From contig CANKTP010000024.1 of the NCBI GenBank assembly GCA_947486375.1, positions 1 to 32,283 on the forward strand: DNA of 32,283 bases. Direction: 5' to 3'. The DNA is from Candidatus Hydrogenedentota bacterium (lineage in GTDB: Bacteria > Hydrogenedentota > Hydrogenedentia > Hydrogenedentales > GCA-2746185). The position numbers were made by a program, and so were the translations under genes. The notes beneath the pieces were generated by a model, which did no database searches, had not been told where the DNA came from, and saw nothing but the letters and a program-made list of their open reading frames with translations. This document shows positions 15,968 through 24,584 of this stretch, piece after piece (the first letter of the stretch is position 1; each line of letters opens with the position of its first letter).

Positions 15968-18277
15968 TCACTCGAAGAGATCGACTTCCGGGTTCTTGAA
16001 TCCGGCCCTTATGTACTCGATGACGGGCATCGCGGCGTATTCGGGGCGGTTATTTTGCCGCGATTGTTTCCGGGCCTCGGCAATGAACGCCTCGAACGTG
16101 GCCTCGCGACCAATGGATCCATGGTAGGTGGCGAGAGTGCGCCCGGGGTCCTCGAAAGCCACTTGGAGTTCCCGCGGGTCCGTCTCGCCGGTATGCTCCC
16201 ACCAGCCGGCATAGTCGAACCCCACGGCGCTGTTGTTCGAGAAGGGCAAAATGGAGAACAACGGCCCGTTATTCGAGAAATAGGTGTTGCGGGCATACTC
16301 GACGTGGCCCGCATCGACCGTCTCGACTCGGAAGTATTCGGTCATGAGCGACCGCGCGTCCGTGACCTCGAAGATGTTGTCCGCGACCAAGTTCTCCGCA
16401 ATCAGCAACCCGACGAAGCGCAAGGGCAATCCCCAGTCGTAGACGATGTTGTTGGTCAGGCTTGTCTTGTTCACCCCCAGCGCCGCGCAGCGGACAAATT
16501 GTCCGTCCTCGCCGTAGGGAAAGCAGTCCGCCCCCGCGGCGGCGCATGCCGCCTCGGTCGCAAAAAGCGTGCATCGGTCGCCGCAGATAATTCCGAATCC
16601 AGGCCGGCCGCTCGTCACCGAGGAGATGATGTTGCGGTCGAAGGTCGCGCCGAGCTCCGGGCTGATGTTGTATATCTCCATCCCGTTGCCGCGCAGGGCG
16701 TCGGGCGTAATGTCGGTGCCCTCGATGATGACGTTGCCCGTGACAACTCCGGAGGCGCCGCCGGGCTTCGCATGGTCCTGGCTGCCGAAGAGGATTCCCA
16801 GGGGGTTGCGCGCGAACAGGTTCTCCTCGACAAGGCCGCCCGTGCGGGCTTGGATGCCGTGCGACGAGGCGCGCGTGCTAATGTTGCGGCGGAACACGAA
16901 GTCGTCGCCGACAGTGCTCTGGCAATATACGTTGTGATTAAACATGGTGGCCTCGCCGCCGGCGACCCCCTCGCGCCACCCGTTATGGTCAAACAGGCAC
17001 TCCTCGAAAAGGACGCCGGTGCTCTCATCGATGAAGGCCCCGGACGAATGGATGGTCGACGTGCCGTAGGAATCCGCGATGATGCAGTGGCGGACGCGAA
17101 TATCGTCGATGTCCCCGGATTCCCGCTGGATAATGAGGTTGGTGTAATGGCCCTCGATATAACAATCCTCGATGAGGACATCGTTGGCCGGACCGAATAT
17201 CACCACGCCGTCGACCCGGTCGATGGAGCTAAACTGGATTCCCACGAGGGCAAGATGGGAGACCGTGGCGGTCTTGCTGGAAATCCAGAAGCCCTCGTCC
17301 TTGCCGGTAAACGGATCGGACCCGGAGAATACAATGGGACGTTCGGTCGATTCCCCGTAGCCATAGATCAACATCGGCTCGGCGGTCGATCGGCCCGATA
17401 GGACCCACGGTCTACCCAAGGACTCCTCCCAAGAGTCGCCCCGCTTGAGCAGCATCCAATCCGGGAAGCCGTCGCGCAGGAGCAAGCGTCCCTTGGCAAG
17501 GCTGGCGACGGGGGTGCCTGGGCTGAGTCCATCGTTGGTGTCGACACCGGTCGAGGAGCTGACATAGACGGCCCGCGTATCGGCGCTCTTGACGAAGGCG
17601 GTAAATCCTTCCGGAAGCGGAATGGCGATGTCGGCCTCGAGGCCGCTGAGCGCGGGGTCCGACGCCGCCACGATGAAGGCGTCCACGGAGCGAACGACAT
17701 TCTCGAACTCGGCGGCATTCGTTATTCCGTCGCCGTCCAGGTCACGGCCCCCGGTGAATATGTCTTGCGCATCCGGGAGGGACACGTAGGCGCCCTTCAC
17801 CTCGATATTGTCGTCCTCGATCGCGGCGATGAGGGCGTCGTGCATGGCCGCGGACACAGAAAAGGCAAGGGCGAGGAATTCGACGTAGTCTTTAAGCGCC
17901 GGGTTGGTTTGCGCCCGGAGCTCCGCCAAATTCGCGGCGAACTTTTCTTGCAGGTTTTCCAATGCGTCCAATCGCGCGGGCGCGGGTTCGCCTTCGCACA
18001 GTTCTTGCCGCAACAGGCCCAACAATGCGTCGTCCGCCAGTCCGTCCTGATCGACATCCGCATCTGCGGCCAAGCCAAACCGTAGTTTGAACGCGGCAAA
18101 CTCGCGCTCGATCGCGTCGTAGACCTCGCACAGCGATACGCCCTCTCCCTCGCCTTCCCCCTCTCCTTCGCCCTCGCCTTCTCCTTCGCCTTCCCCGCCG
18201 GGAGGGCAGCCGATCAACGGGCTGCACACAAGCGACACCGCCGTCAGCAGCACGGCGAACCAGACAAACTTTCGCAT
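15968..18277 (-). CDS. Beta-helix lipoprotein with a Glu-Gly linker and calcium-type repeats
   Basis: A 769-residue surface or periplasmic lipoprotein. The signal peptide runs MRKFVWFAVLLTAVSLV and ends in the lipobox LIGC with Cys24. Nine Glu-Gly dipeptides follow as an extended acidic linker. Next come a Cys-containing helical region (SLCEVYDAIEREF; LRQELCEGE) and two EF-hand/dockerin-like loops (DVDQDGLADD; DLDGDGITNAAEF). From about residue 250 onward there is a right-handed parallel beta-helix of the pectate-lyase/DUF1565 type, with repeated short strands such as GVLFEECLFDHNGW and TSLTNNIVYDWG. Such proteins bind or cleave polysaccharides, but no catalytic set can be assigned. The ATG at 18277 has GGAGAG 8 nt upstream; a TTG two codons earlier is less likely. 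It may act on the polymer made next door, or be unrelated. Confidence 0.85.
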   Translation of the reverse strand: MRKFVWFAVLLTAVSLVCSPLIGCPPGGEGEGEGEGEGEGEGEGEGVSLCEVYDAIEREFAAFKLRFGLAADADVDQDGLADDALLGLLRQELCEGEPAPARLDALENLQEKFAANLAELRAQTNPALKDYVEFLALAFSVSAAMHDALIAAIEDDNIEVKGAYVSLPDAQDIFTGGRDLDGDGITNAAEFENVVRSVDAFIVAASDPALSGLEADIAIPLPEGFTAFVKSADTRAVYVSSSTGVDTNDGLSPGTPVASLAKGRLLLRDGFPDWMLLKRGDSWEESLGRPWVLSGRSTAEPMLIYGYGESTERPIVFSGSDPFTGKDEGFWISSKTATVSHLALVGIQFSSIDRVDGVVIFGPANDVLIEDCYIEGHYTNLIIQRESGDIDDIRVRHCIIADSYGTSTIHSSGAFIDESTGVLFEECLFDHNGWREGVAGGEATMFNHNVYCQSTVGDDFVFRRNISTRASSHGIQARTGGLVEENLFARNPLGILFGSQDHAKPGGASGVVTGNVIIEGTDITPDALRGNGMEIYNISPELGATFDRNIISSVTSGRPGFGIICGDRCTLFATEAACAAAGADCFPYGEDGQFVRCAALGVNKTSLTNNIVYDWGLPLRFVGLLIAENLVADNIFEVTDARSLMTEYFRVETVDAGHVEYARNTYFSNNGPLFSILPFSNNSAVGFDYAGWWEHTGETDPRELQVAFEDPGRTLATYHGSIGREATFEAFIAEARKQSRQNNRPEYAAMPVIEYIRAGFKNPEVDLFE
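18140..18193 (-). repeat. Hexanucleotide repeat coding for nine Glu-Gly dipeptides
   Basis: Nine tandem GARGGN units encode the linker directly after the lipidated cysteine. Third positions vary from unit to unit, so the tract is old or selected at protein level rather than fresh slippage. Similar Glu-Gly linkers are frequent in lipoproteins of Hydrogenedentota genomes (recollection, not checked). Confidence 0.9.
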
Positions 18278-18313
18278 TGGCAATACTCTCCAGTGGATAG
18301 GCGGCGTGCCATA

Positions 18314-18319
18314 ATTATA
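18314..18319 (-). promoter_or_regulatory. -10 box of the lipoprotein gene
   Basis: A perfect TATAAT on the minus strand lies 37 nt before the ATG at 18277. No good -35 is seen at 16-18 nt. Expected start of transcription is near 18307. Confidence 0.5.
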
Positions 18320-18406
18320 CCACTCGAAATCTCCCCGCGTTCCAGCGCCGGCGATTCAAAATCGGCGAATGATCGCCGCGGCGGCTACTATTCGGCGGGA
18401 AACCTT

Positions 18407-18415
18407 TGTTATGCT
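18407..18415 (+). promoter_or_regulatory. Possible extended -10 promoter of the GT-C membrane protein
   Basis: TGTTATGCT fits TGnTATAAT with two mismatches in the hexamer. Transcription would begin near 18422, 26 nt ahead of the GTG at 18448. There is no clear -35. Confidence 0.35.
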
Positions 18416-18447
18416 CGGCGTCAACTCAGCCGACTGGAGCCCATGCA

Positions 18448-20274
18448 GTGTTCGGTTTTCGTGTCTTCTACGCTCTTTTGTCTCTCGGATGTCTCGCCTT
18501 CGCGTTGGCGGCAGGCCTTCGGCCGGGGACCGTCGCGGCGCGAGTGAAACTCCCGGGCAACGTGGATTTCCTATCGGCGCAATCGGCGCTGGCCGATCGG
18601 CTTTGGGGCCTCGCCGTCGTCGCGGGAATCTTGGCCTTGGTGTTCGGCCTGCGCGCCAGCGGACTCGTTCGCGAGGGGAACCGTTTCAAGTTCCGCCTGT
18701 TCGCCATCGCGCTTACCGGTTGCTATCTCGCGCTCGGGGCCCCGTTGCACGATTGGATTATCGACGACGCCGCCATCACCTTCGCGTATAGCGACAATCT
18801 CGTCGAGGGCTATGGTCTGGTGCTCCAGCCCGGCCACGCCCCGGAGGAAGCGTATTCCAACACCCTCTGGATGCTCATCCTGGCGTTGGCGGCGGCAGCC
18901 GGGGCCTCGATTCCGATCGCGGCCAAGGTACTGTGCGCCGCGGCCGGCGTGGGGGTGGCGCTCCTGGTCGCGGACCTCGTCCGAAAATCGCTCGGCGTGC
19001 GGGACACCTTCGAGTCATACCTCATGCTGGGCGCGTTCGCCTTGGGGGCGCCCTTCGTGGTCTGGTCCGTCTCGGGTCTCGAACACGCGCTGCAGACACT
19101 GCTCTTCGTGGCGATTGTCGCCGGTGTGGCAAACCTCAAGGCCCACCGTTGGACCACGTCGGTGTGCCTGGCGGCCCTCGTGCTGATGCGCCCCGAGACG
19201 CCCCTTGTCTGCGCGGGCGTCTTCGCCGCATATTTGGCGTACGAGCGCGGGCGAGGGCTGAAGGGACTCATCGCCCATGTCTGGCCGATCGCCGTCCTCC
19301 CCTTCGCCGTGTTTGCCGCTCTCATTGCATTCCGGCTCGCCTATTTTGGCGATCCGCTTCCGAATCCATATTACTCGAAGGCCTCGGGCTCGACCGCCCT
19401 CAGCCTGTTCAATGTTTTCGGCGGCGGTTGGGACTACTTTCTCGATTGGGCGGCGCAATCCGGCGCGGTCGTCGCGGCGCCGATGCTCGCGTTGGCGGCA
19501 TGGCGCACGATGCCCTTCCACGTGGCGGTGACCCTGGGCATCGCCGCGGCGCAACTGGCATTTGTGCTGTATGCGGGCGGCGACTGGATGGGGATGTGGC
19601 GCTTCATGTCGCCCGAGGTTCCCCTGCTCGCCATCCTGGCCGCCCATGCGTCGGGCACGGCCCCATACCCGGCGCACGGCGCCCAGGGCCGCGCGATGGC
19701 CCTGACGGTCGCCGCAGTGTTGGCGCTTATGTCCACCATGCTGCTCGTCAATTTTTGGATCGCCCCGACCACTCCCTTCGACAAGGTGGCGAAGATCGGT
19801 TCCCAATTCGCGGCGACCGGCAGGGCACTCGGGGTGGAAAAGCCGAGCCTGGCCCACCACGATGCCGGCGGCACAAGCTACCGCTCCGAGATTCGCCTCA
19901 TCGACCTTTACGGCTTGGGCGACCGCAAGATCGCCAAACACCTGCACGACGCCGAGTTCATCGTGCGGTACTTATTCGTGGAGGAGAAGCCCACCTTTAT
20001 CTTCGGGGCGCGTTACAATCCGAATTTCGCCGCCGGGACAACCAAGTTCCCGGATCGCCCGGAGTTCGCGCGCGACTACGTGCCCATCGATTTTCCGGGT
20101 GCCGGCTACATGTCCGCCGAACTCCACCATGTACGCAGGGACGCCGTCCGGGAAGTCCCGGGCATTCGGATCGAGCGCGACGATGCCGGCGCCATCCAGC
20201 GCGTGGTGGTCGACGTGGACGTGGTCGGGCCGCGCCCCGGCGGACAATCGGGCGGCCGGGCGGCGGCAAAATAG
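18448..20274 (+). CDS. GT-C-type polytopic membrane glycosyltransferase, putative
   Basis: A 608-residue protein with about ten to twelve hydrophobic segments, then a soluble C-terminal domain from about residue 450. The first large extracytoplasmic loop carries WIIDDAAITFAYSDNLVEGYGLVLQPG and then EEAYSNTLWM. This Asp-Asp loop plus the N/Y-T-LW motif is the pattern of lipid-phosphate-sugar-dependent GT-C enzymes such as the mycobacterial AftB-like group and PMT relatives, which act on the outer face of the membrane. The C-terminal part contains RLIDLYGLGDRKIAKH, also recurrent in this family. The GTG at 18448 is preferred over the TTG at 18406 because GGAG lies 8 nt upstream. Substrate unknown; it could decorate the polymer or a protein. 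It is divergent from the lipoprotein gene. Confidence 0.75.
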   Translation: MFGFRVFYALLSLGCLAFALAAGLRPGTVAARVKLPGNVDFLSAQSALADRLWGLAVVAGILALVFGLRASGLVREGNRFKFRLFAIALTGCYLALGAPLHDWIIDDAAITFAYSDNLVEGYGLVLQPGHAPEEAYSNTLWMLILALAAAAGASIPIAAKVLCAAAGVGVALLVADLVRKSLGVRDTFESYLMLGAFALGAPFVVWSVSGLEHALQTLLFVAIVAGVANLKAHRWTTSVCLAALVLMRPETPLVCAGVFAAYLAYERGRGLKGLIAHVWPIAVLPFAVFAALIAFRLAYFGDPLPNPYYSKASGSTALSLFNVFGGGWDYFLDWAAQSGAVVAAPMLALAAWRTMPFHVAVTLGIAAAQLAFVLYAGGDWMGMWRFMSPEVPLLAILAAHASGTAPYPAHGAQGRAMALTVAAVLALMSTMLLVNFWIAPTTPFDKVAKIGSQFAATGRALGVEKPSLAHHDAGGTSYRSEIRLIDLYGLGDRKIAKHLHDAEFIVRYLFVEEKPTFIFGARYNPNFAAGTTKFPDRPEFARDYVPIDFPGAGYMSAELHHVRRDAVREVPGIRIERDDAGAIQRVVVDVDVVGPRPGGQSGGRAAAK

Positions 20275-20326
20275 AGGTCCAGCGATACCGCCTCCGTGGA
20301 AGGGCAAGCCGGGGATTTCGAGACTC

Positions 20327-20355
20327 TTGACCATTCATATGGTATCTGCTAGAGT
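20327..20355 (+). promoter_or_regulatory. Sigma-70 promoter of nrdR
   Basis: TTGACC (20327-20332, 5 of 6) and TAGAGT (20350-20355, 4 of 6) with 17-nt spacing. The start of transcription would be near 20362, leaving a 60-nt leader. Confidence 0.6.
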
Positions 20356-20376
20356 GCTCCCGTCTAGATATTGTGA
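20330..20376 (+). promoter_or_regulatory. Candidate tandem NrdR boxes
   Basis: Box 2, CGTCTAGATATTGTGA (20361-20376), matches the published NrdR-box core (CWAtATaTWG) at every strongly conserved position. Box 1, 20330-20345, agrees with the consensus at about 10 of 16 positions and contains the inverted repeat ACCAT-tcat-ATGGT. The boxes are 15 bp apart, in the 15-16 bp range known for tandem NrdR sites. They cover the -35/spacer and the start site, so NrdR binding should repress. Confidence 0.45.
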
Positions 20377-20421
20377 TTTTTCGATCCGACGGTTCGTCCA
20401 ACCACCGAAAGAGAACGCATC

Positions 20422-20871
20422 ATGCGGTGTCCCTTCTGTAATCACACCGAAGCCAAGGTGGTGGATTCGCGCGCCTCGAAAGACGGGGATGCGATACGGC
20501 GCCGGCGCGAATGCCTGCAATGCGGGCGCCGCTATACGACCTACGAGCGGATCGAGGAAGTGGCACAGATGGTGGTCAAGAAGGACGGGAGCCGCGAGAT
20601 TTTCGACCGCTGGAAACTGAAGGCAGGCATCCTCAAGTCCGTCGAGAAACGCCCGGTGAGTCTCGACCAGATCGAGGCCCTCATCGACGAGGTCGAGCGC
20701 AAACTTTTCGGGTCGACCGAGCATGAAGTCTCGACCGGGGCCATCGGGCAGGCGGTGATGGATAAGCTGAGAAGCCTTGACGAGGTGGCGTACGTCCGGT
20801 TCGCGTCGGTCTACCGGCAGTTCAAGGACCTTAACGAGTTCATGAACGAACTCAAGGGGATGCTGACCTAA
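20422..20871 (+). CDS. nrdR: Transcriptional repressor NrdR
   Basis: Nucleotide-sensing repressor of ribonucleotide reductase genes. At 149 residues it is exactly the usual length. The N-terminal zinc ribbon has Cys3, Cys6, Cys31 and Cys34 and the invariant DSR and [18 protein letters not shown] segments that bind DNA. An ATP-cone domain occupies about 49-139 ([16 protein letters not shown], then [15 protein letters not shown]). No nrd gene is next to it in this window, so its targets are elsewhere. The promoter region carries candidate NrdR boxes, suggesting autoregulation. The ATG at 20422 is clear; the Shine-Dalgarno is weak (AAAGAGAA about 8 nt upstream). It is convergent with pilT, 81 nt apart. 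Confidence 0.97.
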   Translation: MRCPFCNHTEAKVVDSRASKDGDAIRRRRECLQCGRRYTTYERIEEVAQMVVKKDGSREIFDRWKLKAGILKSVEKRPVSLDQIEALIDEVERKLFGSTEHEVSTGAIGQAVMDKLRSLDEVAYVRFASVYRQFKDLNEFMNELKGMLT

Positions 20872-20952
20872 TCAAGGCGCCGACCGCCGTCCGCGAGGAT
20901 TGAGGGCGGTGACGCGGGGAGGCGCCGTCGCCCCGGATCTTTTCTTGGACGA
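20872..20952. other. nrdR-pilT convergent intergenic region
   Basis: This 81-nt GC-rich gap separates two convergent genes. It holds imperfect inverted repeats (ACCGCC with GGCGGT; two GGCGCC palindromes 45 bp apart) that may fold and end transcription from either side. T-runs are poor, so I do not call an intrinsic terminator. Confidence 0.35.
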
Positions 20953-22095
20953 TTATTTCTTGAGGATGCCCCCGCCGCCCGTCGTCACGTAGATCCCTTG
21001 CATGTTCATCTTCAGTTCGTCTTGGTTGTCGGAGTTGTTTAGGGCGGCGTTCATGGTGATGAGCCCGCTCTCGACCAGGCGGACGAGTCCCATGTTGAAG
21101 GTCTGCATGTGCTCCGCCTTTCCCGCGACGAGAGCGCCGGGGATTTGCTTGAGCTGGTTCTCGCGGATGAGGGCCTTGATTCCCGGGTTGTTGAACATGA
21201 TCTCGACGCAGGGCACGCGGCCCACGCCGTCGGCCGAGGGCACAAGGCGCTGCGACAGGATGGCCTGGAGTTGGTAGGACAACTGGGTGCGGACTTGCTG
21301 GTGCTGCTCGGGCGGAAAGAGGTCGACGATGCGGTCGACCGTGAGCATCACGTTGGTCGTATGCAGCGTGCTAAAGACGAGGTGGCCGGTTTCCGCCGAG
21401 TGGATCGCGGCCTCGAAGGTGGCGACGTCTCGCATCTCGCCGATGAGGATGACGTCCGGGTCCTCGCGCATGAGGGCGCGCAGCGCCGACTTGAAGTCCC
21501 CGGTATCGATGCCAATCTCCCGCTGCGTGATGCTCGACAGGATGTCCTCGTGGACGAACTCGATGGGGTCCTCGAGGGTAACGATGTGATCGCGCCGCGC
21601 GCGGTTCACCATGTTGATGATCGCCGCGAGCGTGGTCGATTTCCCGCTGCCCGTCGTCCCGGTGATGAGCACCATGCCGCGGCGGAAGTTGGCGATTCTC
21701 TGCACGGCATCCTGCGGGAGGTTCAGTCCGCGGAAGTCCGGGATTTTGCCCTTGACATGCCGCATGATGACGGCGATGGTGCCGCGTTGTTTCAACACGT
21801 TCACCCGGAAGCGCCCCACCCCGTCGAGGCTGTAGGCGATGTCGGCGTCGCCTTTTTCCATGAAGCGCGCCTTTTCCTCCGGCGACATCATCATGTCAAT
21901 GGCCGCCAGCATGTCTTCCTGCGTAAGGCCAATCTCGCCGGCGAAGCGGCACTCGCCGTCGACGCGGAATACCGGGGGCCTGGGCACCTTGAGGTGGATG
22001 TCCGACGCGCCGCTCCGGACGGCATACTCGAGGATGTTCCTCAGGATCAGTTTCTTCCTGCGGTGGGCGCCTTTCGCCAGGGTCTGCGGGGCCAT
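20953..22095 (-). CDS. pilT: Type IV pilus retraction ATPase PilT
   Basis: Hexameric cytoplasmic ATPase that powers pilus disassembly and twitching motility. The 380-residue protein has an N-terminal PAS-like domain (about 15-120, with SGASDIHLKV) and a RecA-like domain: Walker A GTTGSGKST, Asp box TLEDPIEF, Walker B LIGEMRD, His box GHLVFSTLHT. The PilT-type retraction motif appears as IKALIRENQLKQIP, close to the AIRNLIRE form. About 20 extra residues at the N-terminus and a Gly-rich C-terminus (TTGGGGILKK) are minor deviations. No other pilus gene is nearby, which is common for pilT. GGAG lies 11 nt before the ATG. PilT is more likely than PilU, but a PilT-like paralogue cannot be excluded. 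Confidence 0.93.
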   Translation of the reverse strand: MAPQTLAKGAHRRKKLILRNILEYAVRSGASDIHLKVPRPPVFRVDGECRFAGEIGLTQEDMLAAIDMMMSPEEKARFMEKGDADIAYSLDGVGRFRVNVLKQRGTIAVIMRHVKGKIPDFRGLNLPQDAVQRIANFRRGMVLITGTTGSGKSTTLAAIINMVNRARRDHIVTLEDPIEFVHEDILSSITQREIGIDTGDFKSALRALMREDPDVILIGEMRDVATFEAAIHSAETGHLVFSTLHTTNVMLTVDRIVDLFPPEQHQQVRTQLSYQLQAILSQRLVPSADGVGRVPCVEIMFNNPGIKALIRENQLKQIPGALVAGKAEHMQTFNMGLVRLVESGLITMNAALNNSDNQDELKMNMQGIYVTTGGGGILKK

Positions 22096-22134
22096 GATTC
22101 CAATTCTCCGGGGACATTCGTGCCAGTCGCGGTC

Positions 22135-22143
22135 ATCATACCA
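22135..22143 (-). promoter_or_regulatory. Extended -10 promoter of pilT
   Basis: On the minus strand TGGTATGAT (TGn plus a 5-of-6 hexamer) lies 40 nt upstream of the pilT ATG. The -35 region is not recognisable, as is usual for extended -10 promoters. The start would be near 22128. Confidence 0.45.
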
Positions 22144-22170
22144 GAAGGGAATTGGCGCATGGCACGCCGT

Positions 22171-22209
22171 AAATACGAAACCCGGGGGACCACGATCGGG
22201 TCCCCCGGG
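22171..22209 (-). terminator. Intrinsic terminator of glnN
   Basis: A perfect 11-bp stem (CCCGGGGGACC with GGTCCCCCGGG, 22181-22191 and 22199-22209) with a 7-nt loop is followed on the minus strand by TTTCGTATTT. It begins 25 nt after the glnN stop and isolates glnN from the pilT promoter. Confidence 0.8.
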
Positions 22210-22233
22210 CGAAGCACTGAAATCGACACCGGC

Positions 22234-24414
22234 CTACTTGATGAACAGCATTTCCTGGTAGGTCGGGAGCGGCCATAGGTCATCGGCCACGTAGCCCTCG
22301 AGGGAATCGGCGGCGTTGCGGACCTTGAGCATCGCCGGGAGCAGCGTGCCGCAGCAATACTGCGCCTCCTCGAGCAGGCCGTGGCTGTGATGGCCCAGGA
22401 GTTTTTCGAGGGCGTTCATGCCGTCTTGCAGGTCCTTGACCAGCTCGGTGATGAGATCGAGGGTGTCGGTGTCGAACATGTATCCGACGACCTTGAGGTT
22501 CGCGCAGGTCGTGGCGAGCTCGTTCTGGTAGCGGATGGCGGCGGGGAAGATGATTGTCCGGCCCATCTCGATGACCAGGCGCGCCTCCATCAACACGGAC
22601 TTGACGTACTGTTCGAGATAGATGTCGCGGCGGCTTTCGAGTTCGCGCTTCGAGAGCACCTTGTACTTCTTGAAAACCTCGACGGTGTCCTTCGCCACGA
22701 GCACCAGGAGCGCCTCGGGCGTCGTCTTCATGTTGGGCAACCCGCGCTTCGCGGCTTCCTTGTGCCATGCCTCGGTATACCCGTCGCCGTTGAAGATGAC
22801 CCCGCCATGGCTCGCGATGATGTCTTTCACCAATTTCTGGACGGCGGCGTTCAATTTCTTCGGGTCGCCCTTCGTGGCCTTCTCGAGTTCCGTCGCTACA
22901 TAGTCGAGCGACTCGGCGACGATGGTGTTCATGGCGACGAGTGCGCCCGCGATCGACTGGTTCGAACCCACGGCGCGGAACTCGAAGCGATTTCCCGTGA
23001 AGGCGAAGGGGCTGGTCCGGTTGCGGTCGCCCGCGTCCTTGGGCAACTCGGGCAACACGTCGACGCCGATTTGCAGCGTGCCTCTTTTCTTGGACGACTT
23101 CGCGCCGCCCTTCTTGATCTGATCGAATATGTCCGTCAATTGGTCGCCCAGGAAGATTGAGATGATCGCCGGGGGCGCCTCATTCGCGCCGAGCCGGTGG
23201 TCGTTGCCCGCGGTCGCGACGACGGCGCGCAACAGCCCCGAGTGTTTGTGTACCGCGCGAATGACGGCGGCGCAAAAGACGATGAACTGGGCGTTCTCGT
23301 GGGGCGTGTCGCCCGGATCGAGCAGGTTGCCTTGGCTGCTGCTGCCGAGCGAGTAGTTCACGTGCTTGCCCGAACCGTTGACCCCTGCGAAGGGTTTTTC
23401 GTGCAGGATGCACTCCATGCCGTATTGCTTCGCCACGCGGCGCATCGTGATCATGGTCAAGTGTTGGTGGTCGGTGGCGATGTTCGAGCTTTCGAAGATG
23501 GGGGCGATCTCGTACTGCGCCGGCGCCACCTCGTTGTGCCGGGTCTTCACCGGGACGCCGAGCTTGTAAAGTTCGCGCTCGACCTCGAGCATGAACGCGA
23601 GGACCCGCTCCGGGATAACGCCGAAGTATTGGTCCTCGAACTCCTGGCCCTTGGGCGAGGCCGCGCCGAACAGCGTCCGGCCCGCCGTGAGCAAGTCCGG
23701 CCGCGCGAAAAAGAAATTCCGGTCGATCAGGAAGTATTCCTGCTCGGGGCCGGCCGTCGACGAGACCACCGCGCCGTCCTTGTGGCCGAAGATCCGCAGC
23801 ACGCGCTGCGCCTGTTCGTTCAAGGCCTGGTTCGAGCGCAGCAACGGCGTCTTCTTGTCGAGGGCCTCGCCCGTCCACGAGACGAAGGCCGTCGGGATGC
23901 ACAGCGTCGTGCCGTTCGGGTTCTCGAGGATATACGCCGGGCTGGTCACGTCCCAGGCGGTGTAGCCGCGGGCCTCGAAGGTCGCACGAATGCCGCCCGA
24001 GGGAAAACTCGACGCGTCCGGTTCGCCTTGGATAAGGGCCTTGCCCTCGAACTCGGCCAGCGCGCCGCCGCGTCCGTCCGGCGCGAGGAAGCTATCGTGC
24101 TTCTCGGCGGTGAGACCCGTCAACGGGTAGAACACGTGGGTGTAGTGCGTGGCACCCTTTTTGATCGCCCAATCGCGCATGGCCGCCGCGACGACATCCG
24201 CGACCGAGGCATCGAGCTTCGTGCCCGACTCGATGGTCTTCAGCAGCGACTTATAAATGTGCTTGGGGAGACATTCCTTCATCACCCTCGCGCTGAAGAC
24301 GTTCGATCCGAAGATTTCGCTCATCGGGGTGTCCGAGAAATTCAGCGGTTCCGACAAGGGGGTGTAATTCGTCACCGCGCTGATCGCGTTCAAGCGTGCC
24401 GTGCTTCCACTCAT
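22234..24414 (-). CDS. glnN: Glutamine synthetase type III
   Basis: Makes glutamine from glutamate, ammonia and ATP in the cytoplasm. The 726-residue length and the long N-terminal region identify GSIII (GlnN), which is far larger than GSI (about 470). Conserved parts include [16 protein letters not shown], the catalytic [41 protein letters not shown] and [16 protein letters not shown] (ATP- and metal-binding strands of the active site). The C-terminal GSIII-specific helical domain is intact. The leader has AGGAG 12 nt before the ATG, a stable hairpin, a sigma-54-like promoter and a sigma-70-like promoter further up, so nitrogen control is likely. No glnB/amt or NtrC gene is nearby. The gene is monocistronic, closed by a strong terminator. 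Confidence 0.97.
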   Translation of the reverse strand: MSGSTARLNAISAVTNYTPLSEPLNFSDTPMSEIFGSNVFSARVMKECLPKHIYKSLLKTIESGTKLDASVADVVAAAMRDWAIKKGATHYTHVFYPLTGLTAEKHDSFLAPDGRGGALAEFEGKALIQGEPDASSFPSGGIRATFEARGYTAWDVTSPAYILENPNGTTLCIPTAFVSWTGEALDKKTPLLRSNQALNEQAQRVLRIFGHKDGAVVSSTAGPEQEYFLIDRNFFFARPDLLTAGRTLFGAASPKGQEFEDQYFGVIPERVLAFMLEVERELYKLGVPVKTRHNEVAPAQYEIAPIFESSNIATDHQHLTMITMRRVAKQYGMECILHEKPFAGVNGSGKHVNYSLGSSSQGNLLDPGDTPHENAQFIVFCAAVIRAVHKHSGLLRAVVATAGNDHRLGANEAPPAIISIFLGDQLTDIFDQIKKGGAKSSKKRGTLQIGVDVLPELPKDAGDRNRTSPFAFTGNRFEFRAVGSNQSIAGALVAMNTIVAESLDYVATELEKATKGDPKKLNAAVQKLVKDIIASHGGVIFNGDGYTEAWHKEAAKRGLPNMKTTPEALLVLVAKDTVEVFKKYKVLSKRELESRRDIYLEQYVKSVLMEARLVIEMGRTIIFPAAIRYQNELATTCANLKVVGYMFDTDTLDLITELVKDLQDGMNALEKLLGHHSHGLLEEAQYCCGTLLPAMLKVRNAADSLEGYVADDLWPLPTYQEMLFIK

Positions 24415-24451
24415 GGGGTCTCTATGCTCCTTCTATTGGGGTGATGGTGGG

Positions 24452-24468
24452 TGCAGGGCCCGCCTGCA
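24452..24468 (-). promoter_or_regulatory. Hairpin/palindrome in the glnN leader
   Basis: TGCAGG-gcccg-CCTGCA is a perfect 6-5-6 palindrome, extended outward by a G-U and two G-C pairs. In RNA it forms a stem about 38 nt before the glnN ATG. In DNA its 17-bp layout with TGCA ends recalls an NtrC site, but the inner bases differ. Confidence 0.45.
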
Positions 24469-24550
24469 TCCTGACAAGGGGTTGCGAATACGCCGCGCCC
24501 GGCGACGATTCGCCTGCCCGGGCACAATTCGTCTACCTTCGCCCAAGATC

Positions 24551-24565
24551 GCAATTCCCGCGCCA
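24551..24565 (-). promoter_or_regulatory. Sigma-54-type promoter of glnN
   Basis: On the minus strand TGGCGCGGGAATTGC fits the -24/-12 consensus TGGCRCR-N4-TTGC at every defined position. The invariant GG and GC pairs have the required spacing. Transcription would start near 24540, giving a leader of about 125 nt. Glutamine synthetase is a classical sigma-54 target in Proteobacteria, which adds weight. Confidence 0.6.
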
Positions 24566-24584
24566 ACCGCAGCATTGGCGGGCA

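Noticed and set aside
15902-17401. A 499-codon open frame on the plus strand, antisense to the lipoprotein gene
   Set aside because: It mirrors the beta-helix gene, is rich in Arg/Gly/Asp with no recognisable domain, has no Shine-Dalgarno, and the opposite frame has a signal peptide and clear domains.
18933-20330. A 465-codon plus-strand frame overlapping the GT-C membrane protein
   Set aside because: Arg/Gly/Pro-rich translation typical of a shifted frame in GC-rich DNA; the membrane-protein frame has family motifs and a good start.
20872-20952. Intrinsic terminator between nrdR and pilT
   Set aside because: Inverted repeats are present, but stems are short or the loop is long, and the T-runs are weak on both strands.
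21109-24444. Long plus-strand frames opposite pilT (389 codons) and glnN (415 codons)
   Set aside because: Both are antisense to well-conserved genes and show no protein motifs; long antisense frames are expected at this GC content.
24452-24468. NtrC binding site in the glnN leader
   Set aside because: The 17-bp palindrome has TGCA ends, but the inner bases are GG/CC instead of CC/GG, and it lies downstream of both promoters, where an activator site is unexpected. Kept only as a hairpin.
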